Assembly: GCF_051201015.1 (NCBI RefSeq)
Contig: NZ_JBPEHI010000002.1
DNA: 64,000 bases
Reading direction: 5' to 3' (one strand)
Source of the DNA: Petrimonas sulfuriphila
GTDB lineage: Bacteria; Bacteroidota; Bacteroidia; Bacteroidales; Dysgonomonadaceae
This document shows positions 26,549-36,994 of this stretch, piece by piece (the stretch's first letter is position 1; every line of letters begins with the position of its first letter). The notes below the pieces were generated by a model. It saw only the letters and a program-made list of their open reading frames with translations. It searched no databases and was not told where the DNA came from. A program made the position numbers and the translations under genes.

Positions 26549-29500
26549 ATGCGTAATTATTTCCGATAACAACGTAATCAAATCCACCCGTACCATACAC
26601 CTCAAAATAAGTACTTGTTTTTGTGCCCACTCTGAACGTCGTATTAGTGTGTGGAGTTATCTGTACTACGTAATTACTATGAGACAAACCACTCAATGGA
26701 ACTCTAAAGCCGCCCGTAATAGGCGTTATATTAGCAGTACTTGATTTTGCTCCCCATACATTAGATTGAATACCTCCAGATGTAGAACTCCCCGCTGCCA
26801 ACACTCCCGGCATATTCCATTTATTGTATGGCGCCCGTCCGTCGTAACCGCCATTTTCGGTGAAATGAGAATGACAATTCGTATACCACGACATAAATCC
26901 ATCGAGTCCAAATTCAAAACGTCTTATGTCTTTTACAAAGCTCCAGGCAAAGGTTGATGTATTGGAAATACCGCCTGTTTGGTTTCGAACGCCATAGAAT
27001 GTGCGTTGAACAACAATCGTGTAGTTGCCAGAAGGAACGATCAATTTGCTATTCAGATTGTACGTTTCATTAATAATATCCATGCTTGCATCAAGCGAAC
27101 CTCCAACTGATGACAATACGGCATAATAAGACCCGTTCTTAAACAACGATATGCTAATCTCGGCATATCCTGATGTATAGCCGTGAGCGAAATCAAGTAT
27201 GGCATAAACTGATAATATGCCGGAGAAAGTCAACTCTGATCCGTCTTTAGTAACAGACAGTCCGTTGGCGAGAGTTGTACTTCCAGTCGTTGATCCTGTA
27301 GAAGATAAATTTGTAACAGACTGTCCAAACTGCGTTGAACTTAAGATATCGGCTACAAGCGGTATTTGTGATTTTGAAAATATAAGCCGGATGAGATTTG
27401 GGTCTGCAGCATCGAGTAGCTTAACATTTCCGTTAGCGTCAACGTCTAACACTCCGATTTTGCCTGTTGAATTGTGACGGAATATTATACCCGCAGTGCC
27501 GGCAATAGCATCGGCATATGTTCCTGTCCAAAAAGCGGGCAGATTTTTATTTGCGCCCCTTATTCCTGAAATACCTGCTGTTTCATCTGTTGAGTTCAAT
27601 TCACGAAGCAGCATGGTTACAGCCCCTATCAATCCACCATTTATGGTCACTCCGAACTTATCAGTAATTGCCTGGCTCTTCAATGTTTTTGCAAGAACTT
27701 CATGAGGTCTAAGCGATATTATATTCCCCTCAGCAGTTTCCTTGTACGTCCCCGATTTTGCAGAATCGAAAACGGGTGTCCAGTTAACGCCGTCAACGGA
27801 TATTTCGGTTTTTGTGCCGTAGTAGGTTGTAAGATTCATCCTCCATACGATGATACTTTCAATGTCATAATATATCTGACCTAAGTCTATTGAAACCCAA
27901 TGAAGTGTCGGACTGGAATTATATGCTGCCCCCCAAGTACCACTGTTTTCATCGACTATATTTGTTATTGGATAACTTGCGTTGAATGTTGCGTTTGACG
28001 TTATTGCTTTATTCTTTGCAACGTTTACACCTGATTTTGTGAAAACCTTTATCTCTTGCCAGTATGTATTATTGCTAAGGGCATTTCCGTTTTGCCAATC
28101 TCTTACATACCTTGCCCGCATATAGCCGTCCGCTGCGAGTTGAGCCTGCTCTGCTGTTGATTTTGATATGTCTATTCTTTCTTGAACACCTATGGCTCGA
28201 ACGACAATGTTTTTAATTTTATAAATTGTCGTCGTATTTCCATAAACTCGTATGTGAGCGGCCTCTGTGGCTATGGCTGTAAATTCAACAGAAATGTCAC
28301 CTTTTTTAGCCGTTACATATAATCTTGCAATAGTTCCAGTGTGAATCTGAATTGCCCCACTCCCAACTATATCCTCAACAAATGCAGTTAATATATATCT
28401 TTTTCCGGCAACCAAATTGAAATTGGGCGACTGACAATGATTGAATGTTGACGATGTGGTATTTACAAGCGTGTCGCTGATTAACTGCCATCCGGTTCCT
28501 AACGTCCATGCCGACAATGCCTGCACAAGGTTTGCCCCTCCCCCTGCGAGTTCATCAACATAACCCTTGCTTATCGCATCAAGTTTAGTTTGAACAGCCT
28601 TATTCGCTTCTTCTAAAGCATTCTGGAAGGCTGTCATGTCAGTATTGAAATTGGTATAAGCTGTATCGACTGCTGCCTTTTGTGCTGGTGTTGCAATACC
28701 GCCCGAGATGGCAGTGTTTATTGCGGTGAGCAGAGCATCTCTTTTACCCCAAAGACTTATTTTAGCGTTTAACAAATTAGTTTTAGGAGTACCCTCTAAA
28801 TATGTATTTGCATAGACTTTGTTATAGCTTGGCTCTGCTTTTGCCATAGCTTCATTTAATGTATTGATATATTTCTCGATAGACTTTGCTTCAGCTCGAT
28901 TAACTACACCGTCTGAAAATGATGTATCGGTAAAGTCTTTAAGGGCGTTAGCTGTTGTTTGTGCTGTGTTTGCGGATGTCTGTGCGCTTCCCGCTGCGGT
29001 TAACGCTTCCTGCTTGGCAGAATTTATCCTTGAAGCCGTATCTTCGGGTGATTCAGAGAAATCAGTTTCCTTGCCATATTTCTCTATCTTTAAGTTTTCA
29101 ATCCTTATGTCGTTGATTGTAGCTGACAAAGCAATATCAAAAAAAGCGAATGATCCTGTGTTTTCAGCGGTATAAGTAATATGCTTTCTTGTGTTTGCCG
29201 TTTCGTGAGTTGTGAAATTTTTTAAATTGGTATCTCCGAAGTCAATCGTAATAATCTGATTGGCTGCACTGCTAATCAGATCAAAACTCATAGTCCATAA
29301 TCCCGTGAACAAATTATTGCTTATCCTGATATTAGAGCCAACTCCGTTAATCAGATTATAAGCAAATCCACCAATAAATCTTTCTATTGGGTACAACGTA
29401 GAGCCATTATCGGTTCTCCAACAAGTTAAATTCGTTAATAACGTGAAGTAGTTTCTCCCGCCTATCTGCAAATCATTAACCTTCTTTGTCGAGAGGTTAT

Positions 29501-32117
29501 CCAGCTTCGTCTGTATGGCTTTGTTCGCTTCTTCCAATCTCACCTGATAAGTTGCCAGTGCGGTATTGAATAGCGCAAACTTGGCGTCCACGTCCGCTTT
29601 CTCGGCAGGGGTTGCGATGTTATCCGAAATAGCCGTGTTGATGCTGCTCATAAGATTGTCATAAGCCGTATTCAATGCGGTTTTCGCATTCAGGAGGTTT
29701 GTTTTGGGAGTACCCTCCAAATAAGTGTTATTGTATACCTGCGTATAGCCCGAGTCAACGGCTAATTTCGTTTCATTGACACTATTCTTGTATTTCTCGA
29801 TAGCTGCACGCTCGGCCCGGTTGATAACGCCATCAGCGAACGCCGTGTCTGAAAAGTTTTTGAGATTATTTGCGGAATTTTGGGCCGCGTCGGCTGAGGA
29901 CTGCGCGCCCTGAATGTCCTGTGCAGTTAAATCAGCCCAATCAGCCAGATTTGTTTCGGTTCCACCCGTAGCAATAAAACGAATTTTGCCCCCGATAATC
30001 CCATTTACCAGATCAAAAAAAGTTACTCCGTCCTCACTCTCAATTCTATTTGTCACCACCCTTCCCGGTGTAATCTCGGTATATCCGTACAAAGAAGCGA
30101 AAGAGCGTTCACCCAGATTCTCGCTGTTTAGGATTCCAACAAGCAAATGATAGAAACCCGTAACGCCCTCCATGGCAATTGCCGTTTCCGAGAGTAGAAA
30201 CGTTCCAGAGTTTGTTGTTTTGCTGCATTTTGCATACAGATAATAGGACTTTGAGACGTCCAGAACGGGAGACGTGTATGCCGCCATGTCCCAGTACTTA
30301 TATTCTGACGCCGCGTGTTTGTTTTTTAGCGTTGTTATCCCGATGCTCATGTGCTGCAGTATTCCCGCAGCGGCCGAGAGTGTTTTATTTGCCGTATTAA
30401 AAGTAATGGAGTGATTTATACGTACCGGAACCGTTTTACTGTTTACAAAGCGAAACTGGAGCGACTCATCACCCAATATCAACTGCATCGTCTGTACGGT
30501 AATCGGGTTAATAGAGCCTGAGAAATTAAGCAAAGATGCGTTGAGCATCTCCATCGTCTCCCTGATATCCCGCCACTGACGTTTTGTGAGCCGGATAATT
30601 TCCTTTTTCGATTCCTCGATAATCACCTCGTCTGCTTCCAACTTTGCCAACCCGGAGGAAAAACTACCCGAAATGGGTGCGTTACTTAACGTAATTTCCG
30701 GCTTATGCGGTTTATTCACATAATCCTTAACTGCAACAATGCGGATAACAACACCTGTCGGCTGAAACTGGTCATCTGAAAACAGCACGTGCCCACCCGG
30801 CACGATCTTCCCACCGATTTCCAGCCATCGGGATTTGGACCACACGCTGTCAAGTTCCCCGGAGAACCGGAACCGGTCGTTTTCGTTTTCTGCAAAATAG
30901 CGAACGGCCTCCCGGAACATGTCCCAGCTTGCCCCCGTTTTTGTTGCATTGTCGGAAATATACGCGGTGGGCATCGAAATATTGAAGATGGCATATTTAT
31001 CGCCTACAGCGGGAATAAACACGCCGCCCGGCATAATCTGCCCGTCCAGCTCTGCCGGAATTATTTTAAATCTCCTTTCAGCGTGTATGTAGCCGGTTAA
31101 ATCCGTATCGGTTTGCTCGATATCAAACTCACGGCCAGCGAGTGCACCGCTCTCAAATTTTACTGTCGCCTTTTCCCCGGCAATACGGCAATCGCGATAA
31201 TTGAGCGCTTCGGGGATGGAGCTGTCTTTTATGTCGTAAAAATGTTTTTCGGAATCCACAACCACCACCTCGCTCACGGTTCCCACGCGCTTGGGGTATA
31301 TTTCCGAAGCGTCGTAACTGTCCTCGGCGGTGTTGGTATTTCCGTCCCTGGTGATAAACATGCCGTCGGCATCGGTGCGATAGGTTTTACCGTCAACCAT
31401 GAGCGTCTGCGACTTTGGCAGCAAAAGCTGTTTACCGCCATATGTGGAAAAGTCGATATTTCTTTCGCCGCCCTGCACAAATAAACGGCCGATCGGCTGT
31501 TTATCTCCCTCATTGTATCGACCAACACCCGGTAAAAATCCGTTACCCTTTCCGTACGAAAGTGGAAGCGGATCAGATTTAAATTTTTCGACCTTTCGCA
31601 GGTGTATTTTTTTGCCCTCAAATTCGAATTCCGTTTGCCACTCCTGGGCAAATCGCCCGATAGCGTCGATGCAAAATTCGTGGTTAAATGAAAGCGTTTT
31701 CTCCGGTGCGTCTATGCAATCGCCAGCCACCCAACCTCCTGCAGCGTCGTGATGGTTGAGCGTTGCCACGAGATTTTGCAGGAACACGATCGGTTTTCCT
31801 GTAAGCGAGAATTTCAACTGGTACGGCTTCGCACTCATATCCTTGTATTTCACGAACTTTAAATATTCGCGCCATCCGTGTAAAACAAGGGTGTATTCGA
31901 AATTGCGTGTCGAAAGTTTTTTGAATTCCGATGGCCGCCATAACGTGTAACGTTGTCCTTCAAAATTCACATAAGACAATCGCGGAATGGTAACCGCTGC
32001 CGTATGCGCGAAATTGAGTGTCAAGCTGTCATCCGTCATAATCGCACGATAGCGTACCGAGGAATCATCGACGGAAATGTCGTATATTTCTAGGTTGTTC
32101 TTGTCGTATATTTTCAT
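26547..32117 (-). CDS. Phage tail tip/fibre protein, very large
   Basis: 1,856 aa from the ATG at 32117 (ATGA overlap with the Dit-like gene). The N-terminal 550 residues resemble baseplate-hub/tail-tip proteins. The middle holds two long helical repeats of about 110 aa, each containing NTYLEGTPKTNLLNAK. A discoidin (F5/8C)-like domain follows (WVSIDLGQIYYDIESIIVW, EISVDGVNWTPVF), then a glycine/serine-rich C-terminal receptor-binding region. It is expected to sit at the distal tail and bind a surface glycan. Confidence 0.85.
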   Translation of the reverse strand: MKIYDKNNLEIYDISVDDSSVRYRAIMTDDSLTLNFAHTAAVTIPRLSYVNFEGQRYTLWRPSEFKKLSTRNFEYTLVLHGWREYLKFVKYKDMSAKPYQLKFSLTGKPIVFLQNLVATLNHHDAAGGWVAGDCIDAPEKTLSFNHEFCIDAIGRFAQEWQTEFEFEGKKIHLRKVEKFKSDPLPLSYGKGNGFLPGVGRYNEGDKQPIGRLFVQGGERNIDFSTYGGKQLLLPKSQTLMVDGKTYRTDADGMFITRDGNTNTAEDSYDASEIYPKRVGTVSEVVVVDSEKHFYDIKDSSIPEALNYRDCRIAGEKATVKFESGALAGREFDIEQTDTDLTGYIHAERRFKIIPAELDGQIMPGGVFIPAVGDKYAIFNISMPTAYISDNATKTGASWDMFREAVRYFAENENDRFRFSGELDSVWSKSRWLEIGGKIVPGGHVLFSDDQFQPTGVVIRIVAVKDYVNKPHKPEITLSNAPISGSFSSGLAKLEADEVIIEESKKEIIRLTKRQWRDIRETMEMLNASLLNFSGSINPITVQTMQLILGDESLQFRFVNSKTVPVRINHSITFNTANKTLSAAAGILQHMSIGITTLKNKHAASEYKYWDMAAYTSPVLDVSKSYYLYAKCSKTTNSGTFLLSETAIAMEGVTGFYHLLVGILNSENLGERSFASLYGYTEITPGRVVTNRIESEDGVTFFDLVNGIIGGKIRFIATGGTETNLADWADLTAQDIQGAQSSADAAQNSANNLKNFSDTAFADGVINRAERAAIEKYKNSVNETKLAVDSGYTQVYNNTYLEGTPKTNLLNAKTALNTAYDNLMSSINTAISDNIATPAEKADVDAKFALFNTALATYQVRLEEANKAIQTKLDNLSTKKVNDLQIGGRNYFTLLTNLTCWRTDNGSTLYPIERFIGGFAYNLINGVGSNIRISNNLFTGLWTMSFDLISSAANQIITIDFGDTNLKNFTTHETANTRKHITYTAENTGSFAFFDIALSATINDIRIENLKIEKYGKETDFSESPEDTASRINSAKQEALTAAGSAQTSANTAQTTANALKDFTDTSFSDGVVNRAEAKSIEKYINTLNEAMAKAEPSYNKVYANTYLEGTPKTNLLNAKISLWGKRDALLTAINTAISGGIATPAQKAAVDTAYTNFNTDMTAFQNALEEANKAVQTKLDAISKGYVDELAGGGANLVQALSAWTLGTGWQLISDTLVNTTSSTFNHCQSPNFNLVAGKRYILTAFVEDIVGSGAIQIHTGTIARLYVTAKKGDISVEFTAIATEAAHIRVYGNTTTIYKIKNIVVRAIGVQERIDISKSTAEQAQLAADGYMRARYVRDWQNGNALSNNTYWQEIKVFTKSGVNVAKNKAITSNATFNASYPITNIVDENSGTWGAAYNSSPTLHWVSIDLGQIYYDIESIIVWRMNLTTYYGTKTEISVDGVNWTPVFDSAKSGTYKETAEGNIISLRPHEVLAKTLKSQAITDKFGVTINGGLIGAVTMLLRELNSTDETAGISGIRGANKNLPAFWTGTYADAIAGTAGIIFRHNSTGKIGVLDVDANGNVKLLDAADPNLIRLIFSKSQIPLVADILSSTQFGQSVTNLSSTGSTTGSTTLANGLSVTKDGSELTFSGILSVYAILDFAHGYTSGYAEISISLFKNGSYYAVLSSVGGSLDASMDIINETYNLNSKLIVPSGNYTIVVQRTFYGVRNQTGGISNTSTFAWSFVKDIRRFEFGLDGFMSWYTNCHSHFTENGGYDGRAPYNKWNMPGVLAAGSSTSGGIQSNVWGAKSSTANITPITGGFRVPLSGLSHSNYVVQITPHTNTTFRVGTKTSTYFEVYGTGGFDYVVIGNNYA

Positions 32118-32929
32118 TTTACAATACAAATTGTAACATCAAACTTCAATACCACTTCTCTCGCATGGGTGATCAAATCAAAATTTCCGCTCTTGCGGTA
32201 ATAGCCGTAAAATGTGCTCTCGGCATAGGTGAATGTGCGTTCACCCGCTTTTGTGAGGTCGCCGAAAAATGCGTTGTACAAATTCCAAAAATCTGCCATT
32301 TGCGAAGCGTTTAAATAGCATTTGAGCGTTATTTCTTTTTCTGCAAATCGCACAAGCTGCGTGTCGTAAATTTGCCCCGAAATTCCGGACGATTTCCGCG
32401 TAAGTGCTTTTTTAAGCGGTGCGGGACGTTGAAGGTCGTCTAGCCCGTCCTCGATAATGATGCCGTATTTGTCGAGCCTTATGCCGTCCATGGATATAGC
32501 GCACGCTATCGGTGTAGTTCCGGTGGGAATGGGATAACTACGGTTAATTACGGGATAGTCCTCCACGAATTTTACCTCAAAAATGGTTCCGGCCGGAAAT
32601 TCTTCAAAAGCGGGCATTTCGCTTACGCGCAGGTTCCATGTTTTTTGTAGCACCGGTATGTTTACACTGCGATAACCAACCGCCGTAAGCATTTGATAAA
32701 AACCTTTCCAGTTGTTCCCGGAGATAACTGCGAATGGTACCGTGATTTCGCGCGGTTGAAATGTCAATTCAGACAAATCCACCTCGATTCCGTTTTCTTC
32801 CGGCCAGTCGTTTTTATCCGGTTCCACCAGCGCCGGGAACGTCAAAAAATCATTGTGCCCGTTTTCGGCGATAATCACGCCATAAGCCGTATAAATATCC
32901 ACCCCCTCCATGTAGCAAAATCCCGTCAT
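32114..32929 (-). CDS. Distal tail (Dit-like) protein
   Basis: 271 aa. The start GVDIYTAYGVII and two similar halves (the second begins GIRLDKYGIII) fit the Dit/distal tail family, which forms the hub ring between tail tube and tip. Position between the tape measure and the tip protein supports this. Both ends overlap neighbours by 4 bp (ATGA). Confidence 0.7.
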   Translation of the reverse strand: MTGFCYMEGVDIYTAYGVIIAENGHNDFLTFPALVEPDKNDWPEENGIEVDLSELTFQPREITVPFAVISGNNWKGFYQMLTAVGYRSVNIPVLQKTWNLRVSEMPAFEEFPAGTIFEVKFVEDYPVINRSYPIPTGTTPIACAISMDGIRLDKYGIIIEDGLDDLQRPAPLKKALTRKSSGISGQIYDTQLVRFAEKEITLKCYLNASQMADFWNLYNAFFGDLTKAGERTFTYAESTFYGYYRKSGNFDLITHAREVVLKFDVTICIVK

Positions 32930-35900
32930 CGTTTTAAATTTATCCCGTCCCGCTCCATTTTTTCGAGCGTTTCACGCGTTTTTTTACTTTCTTTTTCGAT
33001 GCCCTCTAGCCTGTCCGTATTTTCGGCGATCCGGTTGAGCGGTGCGAAGATGGAGAACAACAAATCGGCTATATGCACCGTCCGTTCCGAAATAATGAGC
33101 AAGCTGCCCTGTATGTTGGTGAGCCTCCCGTTAGTCTCGTCGATACTATCCTGCGAGGCCTGGGCAATGCCTTTTTGTGTGGCAGTCCGGCCGCTTTCGG
33201 TTGCGAACGGATCAGTTCCGTAAACCTCTTTGATACGTTTCTGTAACTTTGAAAGCCCCTCGTTGTATTGGTCAACCAGTTGCGGATAATTCTGCATAAA
33301 CCAGTCCAGGTCATCTGTCAAATCTTGATCGCCGGCGGCACCGTAACTTTCTTTCATCCGCTTTTCCAAATCAGCATACAAGCCGCCAAATATGGCATTG
33401 TACAATTTCACGGACGAAATATCTTTCAATTTTTCGGCAATTTTTTCGGCCATGGCCACTCCGCTGTCGGTGCCGGAGGCGAATGCGTCATCCAGCACTT
33501 TTCTCAACTCCGATCCGATACCCCCCACAAGGTTCTGCAGCTCGTTCTCAACGGCGCTCATGGCTTCATTAGCCGCCTCACCCGCTTTGATGATATTGGA
33601 AACAAGATTTTTCGTTTCTTCGGACAGGTTACCCGACTGCAACAGTGTTTCGGCAAGCTCCTTGTTGAGTTGACCGTCTGCCTTTATTAAGTCCGGATAC
33701 TGCTTTAACAGGTTGTCGTAAACGTCGCGGGTTCCGTAGGTTATTCCGAGAAATTTCTTTTTCTCGACTCCGGTTTTCACGGTGGCGGCTCTGAGTTGCC
33801 TCATTAACTCCGCTTGCTTTTGCAGGGCAGCGTTATAGCCGTTCATACCCTGCGTAAGCGTGTTGGTGTAATTATCAGTAAACAGGCTGTCCGTTTCGCT
33901 TTTTACGTCCTTTATCGCACGAATTACGGCGATACTGTAATCAATGGCCTGCTGAGCGAGTGAAAGGTTATATTTGCGAATTTCCTCGTTGGCTTCCTTG
34001 TTTGCACGGATGATTTTTCCGGCTGTTTCCAAAAGTTTTAATGAGCCCTGTATAATTTGCTGGGGATTTCCGGACGCAATCCCCATACCCAATTCGGCCG
34101 CTCCTCCTACGGCCCCTGAGAGCATATCTCCCAGCTTTCCGAGGTCCTCGTCAAAGTTGCCGGCAAAGTCGCCAAGGCCGCTCAAAACCCGCTGAGCGTA
34201 ATCCGCCAGTTCCTGGAACTTTTTTACCGGCATTTGCGCCAGTTTGGCGTTTAGGTCGTCCACCTCCGCCGATACCAAAGCGATATCATCTGCGGCGTCG
34301 GTACCGCTATTCTGCAGGTCCCGTAATTTTTGTAGTCTTTTTTTCGCGGACTCAACCTGAATCCGGAGCGATTCTTCCTCTGCCTGTGTTTGTAACCGGA
34401 GTTGCTTTTGCACTATTGCAGCACGCTTCAGAGCGATTTGTTCCTCCAAATCGAGTTGTTGCAGAGAATACGAAGCACGAATGTTTTGTTTTTCTGTAAC
34501 CCGCGCGTTTTCTATCTGCGCAATAAGGGTTGCGTTGCCGGCTGCTTTTTTTGCTAAATCATTGTAATAGCTATCCGCGTCGGCTAATTGCTGGTTCAGG
34601 CGAGTTTCAAAATTCAGGCGTATTTCATTCTGGATAGTCTTGTAGTTACGGGCCGTTTCTTCGTCAATTTTTCGGATTTGGTTTTCGTATTGTATTTTAG
34701 CAAGCAACACTTGTTCCCAAGCCTGTTTTTCAACCGCATCCACTTCTTCCTGCGATACGGGAATTTTCGCTTTTGCCAGTTCTTTCAGGTGTTTTTCACG
34801 CTCGACTTTTTCGCGGGAAATTTCATCGAGTTTATTTTTAAACTCCAGTTCCGCCTGTGCTTTGCGTTTCGCTTCCCCTTCTTCCATGATTGAAATTTCC
34901 ATTTCACGGACTTTGCGAAGTGCGACGAGGCGTTGTTCGGCAGCTTTGTTCTCAGGCGCTGTCGGGATGGATGTGGTTGAATCACTTTTTTTATCATCAC
35001 CGAAAAGGGCGTCGAAGATAGTTTTGTCATTTACCAATTCTTCCAATGATTTGTTCTTTTCTTTAATGGAGTCCTCAAGCTTTGTCATCCCATCCACCCA
35101 TTGTTTTGATTTTTTAGTGATGAGATCATCCATTACCTTGTCACCCGCTTTCGGGTCGAACGAACGATTTAACCCAATCCACATTGTTTCCCAGAATGAC
35201 AGACTATTCGAGCCCTTTTTCCTCATTGCATCCAAATTGCCCTGATCCTCCTCAATGCCTGCGAGAAGTTTTTTCGCTTTTTCAACTTTATATAATGTCA
35301 CCAGGTAGTTTTTCAAAGCGGTATTGGCATTATCAACCAGCACTCCCTCACGATTTATGTGCCCGTTGTATTCCGGCATAAGAGATTTAAGCCGGTTGAT
35401 GGCTTTTTCCCGGACTTCATAATCTTTCGTCTGATCTGATGCGATACGGTGAAGCTGATCGGCTTCTACTTTCGATTTCGCCATCGCCTTGGCCGTTTCA
35501 GTTTCAATATCGATAAACTGTTGTTTCAGAGCGTTAACTTCAGCCTGTTTCTTTTTCCAGCTATTGTAAAGCACAACCAGCGATGTGATCCCCGCAATAA
35601 GCAATCCCACGCCCGAAAACATCAAGGCCTTCGACAAGCCCGCACCGATACCGAGCTGCGTGTTTAACAAAGCCTGTGCTGCGGCCCATCCTTTTTTTGC
35701 CTTGGAAAGCAAAACGATGGAGAAATAGGAATCTTTATTGAGCGTTTGTGCCACCTGCTGCAGCCCGATAGTAGTGGCCATCACAGCTTGTAATCGTGTT
35801 TGTATTTGTGCTAATTTTTCCTGTGATGTACCAAACATCGAGGCAATTCCCACGCCGGCGCTCATGGCTCCGGAGAGTCCCGCTATGGCATCGGCCGTGG

Positions 35901-36369
35901 CACGTATGTTTTTCTCGTCATCGGCAAGTACACGGCCCTGCTGAGAAATGTCCCCCATGCGATCGCGCATTACGCCAAGCCGTTCCATTGCAGCGCGGTA
36001 TTCGTCCGTACCCTCGGTCATATTTGCCATTTCCATTTCAAGCTGTCGTATTTGTGTGCGCAACGTCTTTGAACTTCCCTCGCTTTCGTCCATGGTTTTC
36101 TCCAACAGGGCAAGGGCAAACTCAGCATCTTTTAGCTCTGATTCCAATTCAGAAATGCTCGCCGCCAAAGGCTTCATGACTTCCGCATCCGACGAGTTTG
36201 CGAAGTCCTTTTTGAGTCCCGCCAAATCCTGCCGGATATTTGCGATATATTGTCTTTGAATGGCAATAAGCGCGGATATGTCCTTTTTGGCCTGTTCCGC
36301 CTCATTGGACACGGTATCAAATCCGTCTCCTTTCGCTTCGGTTATTATTTCCAGTTTTACCGGTTTCAT
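32926..36369 (-). CDS. Tape measure protein
   Basis: 1,147 aa. Long coiled-coil stretches (residues about 40-160 and 430-640) flank a central hydrophobic region (LMFSGVGLLIAGITSLVVLY at about 250) and a glycine-rich segment, as expected for a protein that sets tail length. It follows the G/GT chaperone region and precedes Dit, the canonical order. Four-base overlaps on both sides imply one late transcript. Confidence 0.9.
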   Translation of the reverse strand: MKPVKLEIITEAKGDGFDTVSNEAEQAKKDISALIAIQRQYIANIRQDLAGLKKDFANSSDAEVMKPLAASISELESELKDAEFALALLEKTMDESEGSSKTLRTQIRQLEMEMANMTEGTDEYRAAMERLGVMRDRMGDISQQGRVLADDEKNIRATADAIAGLSGAMSAGVGIASMFGTSQEKLAQIQTRLQAVMATTIGLQQVAQTLNKDSYFSIVLLSKAKKGWAAAQALLNTQLGIGAGLSKALMFSGVGLLIAGITSLVVLYNSWKKKQAEVNALKQQFIDIETETAKAMAKSKVEADQLHRIASDQTKDYEVREKAINRLKSLMPEYNGHINREGVLVDNANTALKNYLVTLYKVEKAKKLLAGIEEDQGNLDAMRKKGSNSLSFWETMWIGLNRSFDPKAGDKVMDDLITKKSKQWVDGMTKLEDSIKEKNKSLEELVNDKTIFDALFGDDKKSDSTTSIPTAPENKAAEQRLVALRKVREMEISIMEEGEAKRKAQAELEFKNKLDEISREKVEREKHLKELAKAKIPVSQEEVDAVEKQAWEQVLLAKIQYENQIRKIDEETARNYKTIQNEIRLNFETRLNQQLADADSYYNDLAKKAAGNATLIAQIENARVTEKQNIRASYSLQQLDLEEQIALKRAAIVQKQLRLQTQAEEESLRIQVESAKKRLQKLRDLQNSGTDAADDIALVSAEVDDLNAKLAQMPVKKFQELADYAQRVLSGLGDFAGNFDEDLGKLGDMLSGAVGGAAELGMGIASGNPQQIIQGSLKLLETAGKIIRANKEANEEIRKYNLSLAQQAIDYSIAVIRAIKDVKSETDSLFTDNYTNTLTQGMNGYNAALQKQAELMRQLRAATVKTGVEKKKFLGITYGTRDVYDNLLKQYPDLIKADGQLNKELAETLLQSGNLSEETKNLVSNIIKAGEAANEAMSAVENELQNLVGGIGSELRKVLDDAFASGTDSGVAMAEKIAEKLKDISSVKLYNAIFGGLYADLEKRMKESYGAAGDQDLTDDLDWFMQNYPQLVDQYNEGLSKLQKRIKEVYGTDPFATESGRTATQKGIAQASQDSIDETNGRLTNIQGSLLIISERTVHIADLLFSIFAPLNRIAENTDRLEGIEKESKKTRETLEKMERDGINLKR

Positions 36370-36542
36370 TTCTTCTTTTTCGCTTCAATATATTTTGGCG
36401 CATCGGCCACCATGCGCATCAGGGTTTCAAAGGGTATCTCCCAAAGTATGTACCGGTAACTCCAACCGGTTTCGGTAGCAATTTGCCAGATGATCCCGTA
36501 GAGGCTATGAGACCCATCGTAATGTCCTAACTCCTCTTTTTT
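36366..36542 (-). CDS. T extension of tail assembly chaperone, reached by -1 frameshift
   Basis: The open frame (extending to 36728 without a credible start) runs KKEELGHYDG onward for about 57 residues and overlaps the tape measure start by 4 bp. It lies -1 relative to the preceding G-like gene. The heptamer A AAA AAG sits in the zero frame of G at 36542-36536, just before the G stop. The product is expected to be a G-T fusion that binds the tape measure. Confidence 0.7.
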   Translation of the reverse strand, partial: KKEELGHYDGSHSLYGIIWQIATETGWSYRYILWEIPFETLMRMVADAPKYIEAKKKK

Positions 36543-36991
36543 TCGTGGCTCAGATTTGGACGCATCAGATTTTGGCTTGCGTACGATCTGATAATAGTCG
36601 TAAAAGACTGGGAATCGATCCGGTCTGAAAATTCCATAGCGGCATGAAACAATACATTCGGGTGGCATCGCCACAACAGCCACCACGCCAACAGGCGTGC
36701 AAATTTTCCCGAGAAAAAACCACTCCAAACAGATAAGGAAACCAGTATGGCCACCTCTTTCCCATATCTGGCCATAAAAGTTCTTGACTCTTCCTCGCTC
36801 ATTTTTTTTAGTTCATCCGGTGTGACATTTAATTCCAGGTATACCCTTAAAATGCGAAGAAGCCCGCCCAAGGGCGGGCGCTTCATCGTTACCCGGGGAA
36901 CCATACTCCATTTTCTAAACCTGACGGGGCGTAACGGGATGGATATCCCGATATCAAGCAGTCCGTCGGTGGCTTTAAGTTCCTCGTTCAT
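36527..36991 (-). CDS. Tail assembly chaperone G-like protein
   Basis: 154 aa, position-equivalent of lambda gpG: between the tail tube and tape measure genes. Sequence similarity to known chaperones is weak, so the call rests on order, size and the frameshift signal at its 3' end (codons GAA AAA AAG, then AGG AGT TAG). It begins 4 bp from the tail tube gene. Confidence 0.65.
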   Translation of the reverse strand: MNEELKATDGLLDIGISIPLRPVRFRKWSMVPRVTMKRPPLGGLLRILRVYLELNVTPDELKKMSEEESRTFMARYGKEVAILVSLSVWSGFFSGKFARLLAWWLLWRCHPNVLFHAAMEFSDRIDSQSFTTIIRSYASQNLMRPNLSHEKKRS

Positions 36992-36994
36992 TTA

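Noticed and set aside
36545..36728. Independent start for the T-like frame within G
   Set aside because: This part of the frame encodes a Cys/Val-rich stretch overlapping G with no sensible start; the frameshift explains the conserved-looking part.
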